From Neisseriaceae bacterium (GTDB taxonomy: Bacteria; Pseudomonadota; Gammaproteobacteria; Burkholderiales; UBA11063): 5,463 nt of DNA. Position numbers and translations under genes: made by a program. Below are positions 1 through 5,463 of this stretch, in pieces. Every line of letters begins with the position of its first letter. The stretch's first letter is position 1. Below the pieces are notes generated by a model. It ran no database searches. It was not told the DNA's origin and saw only the letters and a list, made by a program, of their open reading frames with translations. The DNA lies in the NCBI GenBank assembly GCA_027371515.1, contig DAHXMX010000061.1, positions 1 to 5,463 of the forward strand, read 5' to 3'.

Positions 1-190
1 AGATTAGCATTATTATGATTGTGTTTTGGCATTTGATACCAAATTGGCACAAAATTTATTAATTTGGGGAATTGCTGTTATTATTGTGTGATATTTTTTG
101 TATTTATGATATAATACTAAGCTCAGTAGATTTGACAGTAAAGTTGAATACTATTTTTGGGTACTACTACTAAATTATGAAATTAAATAT
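1..190. other. AT-rich leader region upstream of the L,D-transpeptidase gene
   Basis: No complete gene is visible here. One rightward frame is open from the left edge to a TAA at 60-62 (ending ...LIPNWHKIY). A leftward frame is open from about 77 out of the left edge and contains an ATG at 30-32 reading MPKHNHNNAN. Either could be the edge of a neighbouring gene, but both are too short to judge. A direct repeat TTGGCA occurs at 26-31 and 44-49, and a small inverted repeat TTTGG/CCAAA at 25-29 and 39-43. The rest is promoter and an untranslated leader of about 70 nt. Confidence 0.5.
107..115 (+). promoter_or_regulatory. Extended -10 promoter for the L,D-transpeptidase gene
   Basis: TGA followed by a perfect TATAAT (110-115) forms an extended -10 element. 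The best -35 candidate, TTGTGT at 84-89, has a 20-bp spacer, so the TG extension probably compensates. Transcription would start near 122 and give a leader of about 69 nt before the ATG at 191. AT-rich DNA produces such matches by chance, but position and orientation fit the downstream gene. Confidence 0.5.
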
Positions 191-1903
191 ATGAGTATAA
201 AATTCAAGCGTAAACAGATTACTACTGTATTAGGTTTGTTATGTATTACAAGCTATGCCATGGCGACATCATTTCTTGAACAAGAGAATCAAGAATTAGC
301 ACAAAATCTTAGTAAATCTAGGTTGGTATGCGCACCACGTTTTCAGTGTAATTATGATAAATTAGTCAAAGATTTTTATAAAGACAATAAAAACCAAGTG
401 GTATGGATAGATAAAAAAGCTAATCTAAATAGTCTTGGGGAAGAGTTACTTAATATCATTAAATATGCTTATGAAGATGGTCTTAATCCTAAAAAATATA
501 ATTTAAGTATAATTAATGAATTAATGGATAAGATAAAAGATGCCAACGATGCTGATGATATGAAGGCAAAAATTAAATATGCTGTTTATTTAGATACTAC
601 ATTAACAGATGCTTTTTTTGCATATGCTCATGATATGTATTATGGACAGATTAATCAAAGCAAATTATATCCGTATTGGACTAATATTAAAGAAAAGATT
701 AATTTAATAAATGTACTTAAAGAAGGTATACAAAAAGAAGATTTAAATAATGTGGTAAACAGTTTAAGACCAACTTATCTAGGTTATGCTAAACTACGTA
801 ATAAATTAAGACAATACCAAAAGCTAGTTTTATTTAATACTGACTTGCCAGTTATACCAGAAAATGATGTGTTACAGCTTGGTTCTACTGGAAAATCAGT
901 AGCGCTATTACAACAAAGATTAGCATTAACCGGTGAATTAGATACTGATTATAAGGTTGGTAAATTTGATAATCAAGTAAAAAATGCTGTATTATTATAC
1001 CAATATAACAATGGTATCTATGAAGATGGTATTGTTAGTGATGATACTTTAAAAGCTCTGAATGTTCCGTTAAAGTTACGAATTAAGCAGATTCAGCTAA
1101 ATTTAGATAAAATGCGTTTATTGCCAGAAAGTTTACCTGAAGAATACGTTATGGTAAATTTACCTGAGTTTTCATTAAAAATTTATAATAATAATAAGAC
1201 TGTTATGAAAATGGATGTAGCAGTTGGAGGCAAGGAGCACCCAAGCTGTGTGCTAAATAGTAAGATTGATAAAATTGTTTTAAATCCATATTGGAATATA
1301 CCGCCTTCAATTGCATTAGAAGAGATATTCCCAATTCTTAAAAAAGATCCTAATTATATAGTGCGTAAAAATATGGAAGTCTTGATTAAATCTGGCTCAG
1401 ATTATGTTAAGGTTAATGAACCAGAAAAAAATATTGATTGGGCTCATTTAACAGATGCACAATTTAATCAGTATCGCTATCGTCAAATTCCTGGTGATGG
1501 TAATGCCTTAGGTAAAGTTAAATTTTTATTTGCAAATAAATGTGGTATCTATTTACATGATTCAAATGAAACAGAAGTTTTTGATGTTTATCGTCGTGAT
1601 TTTAGTCATGGTTGTATACGTGTTGCTGAACCACAAAAGTTGACTAATTTTTTCCTAGATGGTCAAAAAGGTTGGGATAATGATAAAGTGGACACTTATT
1701 GGAATAGCGAATCCAGTACTGTTGGGGTTAATTTATCTAAACAAATTGATTTATATATAGTATATTTTACGTCATGGGTCGATGATGATAATTATGTACA
1801 ATTTAGGCGTGATATTTATAATTATGATAAATTATCCAACTATAGTGTTTATTTACCAACTAAAGAAGAGTTTGAAAATTCAAAAATGAAAGACGAAGAT
1901 TAG
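191..1903 (+). CDS. ldtD: YcbB/LdtD-type L,D-transpeptidase (periplasmic peptidoglycan crosslinking enzyme)
   Basis: This predicted secreted enzyme joins two meso-diaminopimelate residues in peptidoglycan (3-3 crosslinks), a reaction that bypasses penicillin-binding proteins. Residues 1-26 look like a signal peptide: basic start, hydrophobic core and a likely cut after AMA. Residues about 55-220 match the scaffold region of this family, 226-290 a PG_binding_1 repeat (LQLGSTGKSVALLQQRL), and 318-490 the YkuD catalytic domain. Its signature is HD at 456-457 and SHGCIRV at 472-478, so the catalytic cysteine is Cys475. The NPYWNIPPS segment at 365-373 and the late QFRRDIYNYD block (537-546) resemble E. 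coli YcbB, which has about 615 residues against 570 here. Extra cysteines lie at 47, 53, 353 and 451. No clear Shine-Dalgarno precedes the ATG; the signal peptide supports this start. The family is certain; exact orthology to LdtD is inferred from architecture. Confidence 0.93.
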   Translation: MSIKFKRKQITTVLGLLCITSYAMATSFLEQENQELAQNLSKSRLVCAPRFQCNYDKLVKDFYKDNKNQVVWIDKKANLNSLGEELLNIIKYAYEDGLNPKKYNLSIINELMDKIKDANDADDMKAKIKYAVYLDTTLTDAFFAYAHDMYYGQINQSKLYPYWTNIKEKINLINVLKEGIQKEDLNNVVNSLRPTYLGYAKLRNKLRQYQKLVLFNTDLPVIPENDVLQLGSTGKSVALLQQRLALTGELDTDYKVGKFDNQVKNAVLLYQYNNGIYEDGIVSDDTLKALNVPLKLRIKQIQLNLDKMRLLPESLPEEYVMVNLPEFSLKIYNNNKTVMKMDVAVGGKEHPSCVLNSKIDKIVLNPYWNIPPSIALEEIFPILKKDPNYIVRKNMEVLIKSGSDYVKVNEPEKNIDWAHLTDAQFNQYRYRQIPGDGNALGKVKFLFANKCGIYLHDSNETEVFDVYRRDFSHGCIRVAEPQKLTNFFLDGQKGWDNDKVDTYWNSESSTVGVNLSKQIDLYIVYFTSWVDDDNYVQFRRDIYNYDKLSNYSVYLPTKEEFENSKMKDED

Positions 1904-1913
1904 ATATCTTTTG

Positions 1914-3080
1914 TTACTCTACATAATTTGGATTAATGCTTTCCCATTCATAACAAGCTGGACACTGCCAAAAAAATGTTTTAGATTTAAAATTGCATCT
2001 TCCACAGCGATAGTTTGCTAGTTGTTCGTGATATTTGCTTAAAATATTTTTAATTAATTCTGCATCTGGACGTATTTCTGGCGATAAATCAGCGCGAGAT
2101 ATATAGCTATCAATCATTAATGACGCTACTTTAGATGTCGGTTGATTACGTATTGTATCACGTAAATATTCTAATGCACTATCTAAATTATCATAAGTTG
2201 ATAATTTACTATATAAAAAATCACATAGATTAAGTTTTGGATATAGTTTGGTATAGCCTTTAATTAAAGTTAATCCTTCTTTGATTTTATTTAATCTGGT
2301 ATAAGCATCAAATATTTTATCAACTACTTTAGGTAGATATAAATAATTTTGTTTTTCTATTAACTGCCATGTTGCAATAGCCTTTTCATATTGTTCTTGA
2401 TTAAAAAATAATTCACCAAGTAGCATATTAGCTCGAACACATTTACGATTGATTTCTAATGCTTGGGTAATATATTTTATTACACTATCATTATCTGATT
2501 TAATTAATGCTTCTTGTGCAAGTTCACAATTAAACTGAGCCAATTCAGTATGGAAATTATAGTTTGAATTAGAGAGTTTTTTTGCTGTTTCAATTGCATA
2601 TAACCAATTTTTGTCTTGCTGGTATATATCTAATAACAATTCTTGTGCACGATTTGAATAAAGCTCACTATCAAGAAGTTTTAATAACAAAGATTCTGAT
2701 CTATCAATTAAACCAGCATTTTGAAAATCTCGCGCTAATTCTAAACGAATTAAATCACGTTCATCATTAGAAAAGATAAATTGTGAATTAAGTAGCTTAT
2801 TATGTAGTTTAATCGCAAGATCATTTTCGCCACGATTACGATACAGTTTTCCTAAACTTAACTGTAATTCGGTTAATTGAGGCTCCTGCTCTATAACATC
2901 TCTAATATTGTCACACGCAATACCTGTTTTATGTTCAATCAATGAGTCAATGCTATCATATAACCTTTTGGGTAAACGCTTTGCATCTTTGACTACTGTT
3001 TTCATATCAATTCTGCCAGCTATCCAACCAAAAGCAAAAAACAAAGGCGTTACAAGTAACCATAAAACTATTAGATTCAT
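1914..3080 (-). CDS. lapB: LapB (YciM), membrane-anchored TPR regulator of LPS synthesis
   Basis: LapB is an inner-membrane protein facing the cytoplasm. In E. coli it promotes FtsH proteolysis of LpxC, so balancing LPS against phospholipid; the Neisseria homologue (Ght) is also tied to LPS control. Residues 2-20 form the N-terminal membrane anchor, followed by the family motif GWIAGRID. Residues about 35-345 are helical tetratricopeptide-like repeats, including GKLYRNRGENDLAI (77-90). The C-terminus is a rubredoxin-like metal site with paired CxxC motifs, Cys359/Cys362 and Cys373/Cys376. The 388-residue length matches E. coli LapB (389). An AAGG Shine-Dalgarno overlaps the lapA stop codon, 7 nt before the ATG. 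It is the second gene of a lapA-lapB operon and converges on the transpeptidase gene. Residue agreement with recalled Neisseria LapB is striking. Confidence 0.95.
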   Translation of the reverse strand: MNLIVLWLLVTPLFFAFGWIAGRIDMKTVVKDAKRLPKRLYDSIDSLIEHKTGIACDNIRDVIEQEPQLTELQLSLGKLYRNRGENDLAIKLHNKLLNSQFIFSNDERDLIRLELARDFQNAGLIDRSESLLLKLLDSELYSNRAQELLLDIYQQDKNWLYAIETAKKLSNSNYNFHTELAQFNCELAQEALIKSDNDSVIKYITQALEINRKCVRANMLLGELFFNQEQYEKAIATWQLIEKQNYLYLPKVVDKIFDAYTRLNKIKEGLTLIKGYTKLYPKLNLCDFLYSKLSTYDNLDSALEYLRDTIRNQPTSKVASLMIDSYISRADLSPEIRPDAELIKNILSKYHEQLANYRCGRCNFKSKTFFWQCPACYEWESINPNYVE

Positions 3081-3087
3081 AAAACAA

Positions 3088-3091
3088 CCTT
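3088..3091 (-). promoter_or_regulatory. lapB ribosome binding site overlapping the lapA stop
   Basis: On the minus strand the lapA stop codon reads into TAAGG, so the AAGG Shine-Dalgarno shares two bases with the TAA (3090-3092). It stands 7 nt before the lapB ATG. This arrangement suggests ribosomes ending lapA help initiate lapB. Confidence 0.7.
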
Positions 3092-3356
3092 ATTTTAATG
3101 TAGTTTTTAATTGTGAGTGTAATGATTTTATTTCAGATTTGAGCTTTAAGTTTTGCTTAAAATTAATAAGTAGCCCAATAATCAAACCTAATAATAGAGC
3201 AATCAAGATAAACATAATTAATGGTAGAGTTGGTTTATAAATACCTAGCATGTTTAATTCTACGCTTTGTGAATTATTATATACTAATAACACCAAAATA
3301 CCGAGTAATATAATACGAATTATCCATTTGATTATGTTGAAAATATTTTTGAACAT
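3090..3356 (-). CDS. lapA: LapA (YciS), small inner-membrane partner of LapB
   Basis: This 88-residue protein fits the LapA/DUF1049 family, which works with LapB at the inner membrane in LPS assembly and FtsH-dependent LpxC turnover. Two hydrophobic segments, about 8-26 and 44-65, flank a short loop (27-43) containing the family-like pattern NNSQSVELNMLG, followed by PL at the second segment. Residues 66-88 are charged and helical (KLKSEIKSLHSQL), probably a short cytoplasmic coiled coil. The start is supported by a GGAG Shine-Dalgarno (3365-3368) 8 nt before the ATG. It precedes lapB by 9 bp and is divergent from mutL. In many beta- and gammaproteobacteria lapAB is recalled near rpsA-ihfB or pyrF; here its upstream neighbour is mutL and it has its own promoter. 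Confidence 0.92.
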   Translation of the reverse strand: MFKNIFNIIKWIIRIILLGILVLLVYNNSQSVELNMLGIYKPTLPLIMFILIALLLGLIIGLLINFKQNLKLKSEIKSLHSQLKTTLK

Positions 3357-3364
3357 AGCTAATT

Positions 3365-3368
3365 CTCC
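3365..3368 (-). promoter_or_regulatory. lapA ribosome binding site (GGAG)
   Basis: The minus strand reads GGAG, then 8 nt, then the lapA ATG at 3356. It is one of the clearest Shine-Dalgarno sequences in the window and fixes the lapA start. Confidence 0.75.
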
Positions 3369-3379
3369 ATATGTTTATA

Positions 3380-3392
3380 CTATACATTATAG
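3380..3392. repeat. Inverted repeat CTATA-CAT-TATAG in the lapA/mutL promoter region
   Basis: Perfect 5-bp arms (3380-3384 and 3388-3392) surround a 3-bp centre and overlap the lapA -10 element. Two palindromic CATATG hexamers at 3368-3373 and 3393-3398 flank it, though not symmetrically. It could be an operator, but symmetry this short is common in AT-rich DNA. Confidence 0.3.
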
Positions 3393-3394
3393 CA
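3386..3394 (-). promoter_or_regulatory. Extended -10 promoter for lapA-lapB
   Basis: On the minus strand the sequence reads TGC-TATAAT, a perfect extended -10. A TTGCTA about 20 bp upstream, inside the 5' end of the mutL reading frame, is a poor -35. A start near 3379 would give lapA a leader of about 22 nt that contains its Shine-Dalgarno. Confidence 0.55.
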
Positions 3395-3403
3395 TATGAA
3401 ATA

Positions 3404-3412
3404 TGATAGAAT
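3404..3412 (+). promoter_or_regulatory. Possible extended -10 promoter for mutL
   Basis: TGA-TAGAAT matches an extended -10 with one mismatch in the hexamer, and no good -35 is visible. Transcription would begin near 3419, downstream of the ATG at 3396, which favours the mutL start at 3447. TATACT at 3376-3381 is an alternative -10 that would allow the longer protein. Confidence 0.35.
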
Positions 3413-3446
3413 AGCAATATTTTATAAAATTTATATGGATTTGGTT

Positions 3447-5243
3447 ATGTCTATTTTGAGAATAAATAAATTACCTGATGTGTTGATTAATCGTATTGCT
3501 GCTGGTGAAGTAGTTGAGCGTCCGGCTTCAGCTGTAAAAGAATTAATGGAAAATAGTATTGATGCTAATGCAACAAATATTATTGTTGAATTAAAAGCAG
3601 GTGGCGTTGATTTAATTAAGGTTATTGATAATGGTTGTGGGATTATTAGTGAGGATATGCAGTTAGCTTTAGAACGCCATGCTACAAGTAAAATTAAAAC
3701 TGATGATGATTTATATAAAGTGTCTACTTTGGGCTTTAGAGGCGAAGGTTTAGCTTCGATAGCTTCTGTTTCCAAATTTAGATTGTCAAGTAAAATTACA
3801 GATAATGAGTACGGCTATACCATTACTTCAGATTTTGGAGTATTAAGTAAAGTTGTACCGCAAGCAATTAATAATGGTACTACGGTTGAAGTTAATCAAT
3901 TGTATTATAATACTCCAGCGCGTAAAAAATTTATGAAATCAGATAATACTGAATATGGACACTGTAAGAATATTTTTGAGAGAATAGCATTATCTCATCC
4001 TGATATTGCTTTTGAACTAAAGCATAATGAAAAATCAATCTATAAATTACCTAAACAAAATTTATTGCAAAGAATAGAATGTTTATTTGGTGATGATTAT
4101 AACCATCATTGCTTTGAAGTTCTGGAGCTATCTCCTAGTAATCTTAATTTATCTGGATATTTATATCACCCTAATTATCTAAGTAAAACTAAGTTGGTAC
4201 AATATTTTTTTGTTAATGGACGTTTTGTGCGTGATAAAGTAATTCAAAATGCTATTAAGCAAGGTTTTAGTGGTGTGTTACATCATGATTACCAACCACA
4301 ATATGTATTGTTTTTAGAAATACCATTTGATGAAGTCGATGTTAATGTGCATCCAACCAAATCTGAAGTGCGTTTTCGTGATAGTGGTATAGTACATAGT
4401 TTGATTGCTAGTACGATAAAAAAAGCACTCTCGAATAATAAAATTGTTTTGGCAGCTAATAATGTACCTAATAGTGTAACTGCTGATAATGATGTTGTAT
4501 CAAATAATGTTGCATCTAATTATGAACGATATAATAATTACCGTAGTCCTAATCTTAAAATAATTGATAATTGGATAAACACACCCAAAAAACATGAATT
4601 ATTTAAGCAACGTGTTAATCAACCATTAATTAGTAATATAAATAATACGGTTGATGTTGATATTCAGTATTTAGGTGAAGCGATAGCACAATTAAATGGA
4701 GTATATATATTATCTCAAGTAGTTGATGGTATGATAGTTGTTGATATGCATGCTGCACATGAAAGAATTATTTTAGAGCGGTTAAAACAGCAATTAATAA
4801 AAAACAAAATAACAGCACAAAAATTATTAGTACCATTTGAGATTGAAATTGAAGATATCTATATTGAAACAATTGAGCGTAATTATGAATATTTTCATAA
4901 GTTGGGTTTTGATATTACTTTAACTGGAAATATGGTTCATCTTAATGCTATACCTATGTTAATTAATACGCATAACCCAGATAAGATGCTCTTAGATCTA
5001 ATTAAAGAAATTAGTAAATATGGTAATAGTAATTTAGTGGATAATCATCAAGAAGAGATACTCTCTAGTATAGCGTGTCATAGCGCTGTTCGAGCTAATG
5101 ATAGTCTTACTATACCTGAAATGAATGCAATATTACGCGATATGGAACAAACATTGAGATCTAACTATTGTAATCATGGTCGCCCAACTTGGTTTTTATT
5201 AACCATGCAAGAATTAAACGGTATGTTTATGCGTGGTAAATAA
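3447..5243 (+). CDS. mutL: MutL, DNA mismatch repair ATPase with endonuclease motif
   Basis: MutL couples MutS mismatch recognition to strand removal. The open frame begins at an ATG at 3396, but the family start matches MSILRINKLPDVLINRIAAGE, so 3447 is chosen (598 residues). GGA lies 7 nt upstream; ATGs at 3396 and 3435 have no Shine-Dalgarno. In this numbering the GHKL ATPase shows ENSIDA 35-40 (catalytic Glu35), DNGCGI 61-66, ATSKI 79-83, GFRGEGLASI 96-105 and GTTVEV 144-149. The transducer domain includes FVNGRFVRD 255-263 and NVHPTKSEVRF 300-310. An Asn-rich linker spans about 330-405. The C-terminal domain carries DMHAAHERIILE 433-444, matching the D(Q/M)HA(X)2E(X)4E nuclease motif, QKLLVP 458-463 fitting the beta-clamp motif QxxLxP, ACHSAVRA 543-550 and CNHGRPT 575-581. 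This is the strand-nicking type, as in Neisseria, unlike E. coli MutL, which relies on MutH. Divergent from lapA; no clear terminator follows. Confidence 0.96.
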   Translation: MSILRINKLPDVLINRIAAGEVVERPASAVKELMENSIDANATNIIVELKAGGVDLIKVIDNGCGIISEDMQLALERHATSKIKTDDDLYKVSTLGFRGEGLASIASVSKFRLSSKITDNEYGYTITSDFGVLSKVVPQAINNGTTVEVNQLYYNTPARKKFMKSDNTEYGHCKNIFERIALSHPDIAFELKHNEKSIYKLPKQNLLQRIECLFGDDYNHHCFEVLELSPSNLNLSGYLYHPNYLSKTKLVQYFFVNGRFVRDKVIQNAIKQGFSGVLHHDYQPQYVLFLEIPFDEVDVNVHPTKSEVRFRDSGIVHSLIASTIKKALSNNKIVLAANNVPNSVTADNDVVSNNVASNYERYNNYRSPNLKIIDNWINTPKKHELFKQRVNQPLISNINNTVDVDIQYLGEAIAQLNGVYILSQVVDGMIVVDMHAAHERIILERLKQQLIKNKITAQKLLVPFEIEIEDIYIETIERNYEYFHKLGFDITLTGNMVHLNAIPMLINTHNPDKMLLDLIKEISKYGNSNLVDNHQEEILSSIACHSAVRANDSLTIPEMNAILRDMEQTLRSNYCNHGRPTWFLLTMQELNGMFMRGK

Positions 5244-5296
5244 ACTACATATGTAAGATATATAATATATAAAAACTGGAATATTTATAATATTAT

Positions 5297-5326
5297 TTGA
5301 CTTTGGTATTTATTGTATTATATAAT
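5297..5326 (+). promoter_or_regulatory. Near-consensus sigma-70 promoter downstream of mutL
   Basis: TTGACT (5297-5302), an 18-bp spacer and a perfect TATAAT (5321-5326) form the best promoter in the window. Transcription would start near 5333 and run rightward out of the window, so a new transcription unit probably begins here. The spacer after mutL (5244-5296) is AT-rich and shows no GC-rich hairpin with a T-tract. Confidence 0.6.
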
Positions 5327-5412
5327 GATGCTAGCAGGGCATTGATTTATAATTGATATCTTGCTTGGTTTTCTCAATCATTTAAATTTTATTTTAAAAC
5401 TTAAGTTAATTA

Positions 5413-5463
5413 ATGAATCAGCATTTGCTATTGCTGGAGCCAACAAACACAAAGAACCACAAA
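5413..5463 (+). CDS. Possible 5' end of an unidentified rightward gene (partial)
   Basis: An ATG at 5413 opens a frame of 17 codons (MNQHLLLLEPTNTKNHK) that runs to the window edge, about 80 nt after the start predicted for the strong upstream promoter. No Shine-Dalgarno is visible. The LLLLEPTNT stretch faintly recalls the MiaA P-loop start (LLGPTASGKT), and miaA commonly follows mutL. However, Gly is replaced by Glu and the GK is absent, so I do not assign it. Two other frames are also open here: a rightward one reading NESAFAIAGANKHKEPQ without an ATG, and a leftward one ending at 5378. Which frame is real cannot be settled from this much sequence. Confidence 0.22.
   Translation, partial: MNQHLLLLEPTNTKNHK

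Noticed and set aside
44..60. Possible sigma-54 promoter (TTGGCAC)
   Set aside because: The -24 half looks right, but the expected -12 TTGC is replaced by AT-only sequence lacking the essential GC.
132..137. Perfect TTGACA -35 hexamer
   Set aside because: No acceptable -10 lies 16-18 bp downstream, where the sequence reads TTTTGG. TACTAT is only 11 bp away and TACTAC is 24 bp away. It falls inside the predicted leader of ldtD.
1..928. 12-base repeat AGATTAGCATTA at 1-12 and again near 917-928
   Set aside because: Only two copies, one inside ldtD coding sequence with codon-compatible content; expected by chance in AT-rich DNA.
1130..1141. DNA-uptake-like sequence AGTTTACCTGAA, two mismatches from a Neisseriaceae uptake sequence I recall
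   Set aside because: It lies within ldtD and simply encodes S-LPE. Only scattered ACCTGA matches occur elsewhere (for example near 5115), with no consistent repeated 10-12-mer.
2582..2770. 62-codon rightward frame within lapB
   Set aside because: It is antisense to a well-conserved TPR coding region and resembles no known family.
2908..3240. 110-codon rightward frame across the lapB start and lapA
   Set aside because: It is a shadow of two confident minus-strand genes, with no plausible motifs or Shine-Dalgarno.
3431..3775. 114-codon leftward frame within the 5' half of mutL
   Set aside because: It lies opposite the highly conserved MutL ATPase motifs and is explained by their codon pattern.
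5419..5436. Inverted repeat CAGCA/TGCTG at the right edge as a terminator
   Set aside because: Only 5 bp of stem with an 8-nt loop and no following T-tract.

Overview
The window reads as an ordinary chromosomal housekeeping stretch from an AT-rich (roughly 30% G+C by eye) Gram-negative proteobacterium. Recalled homologues of LapB and MutL suggest a low-GC relative of Neisseriales (Betaproteobacteria). LapB shares with Neisseria the stretches GKLYRxRGEND, IYQQD and AQFxCELAQ and the ending CxFKSxxFFWxCPAC. MutL shares GFRGEGLASIASVS, KSxNTEYxHC and PEMNAxLRDME. This placement rests on memory of those families, not on a search.

Layout. Positions 1-190 are an AT-rich leader with an extended -10 promoter. 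A rightward gene follows at 191-1903 for a secreted YcbB/LdtD-type L,D-transpeptidase, which makes 3-3 crosslinks in peptidoglycan. It converges, with only 10 bp between stop codons, on a leftward lapA-lapB pair (3356-1914), the inner-membrane regulators of lipopolysaccharide (LPS) synthesis. A compact divergent promoter region (about 3357-3446) separates lapA from rightward mutL (3447-5243), a mismatch-repair ATPase of the endonuclease type. Downstream of mutL is AT-rich spacer with a near-consensus sigma-70 promoter (5297-5326), and at the right edge a possible start of another reading frame.

Together the genes cover cell-envelope maintenance (peptidoglycan crosslinking, LPS balance) and DNA repair. 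I see no mobile element, CRISPR array, tRNA, rRNA, toxin-antitoxin or defence system, and no convincing undescribed system. The points most worth a second look are the divergent lapA/mutL promoter, the start-site question for mutL, the terminator-free convergence of ldtD and lapB, the extra cysteines of the transpeptidase, and the strong promoter with an unresolved reading frame at the right edge.
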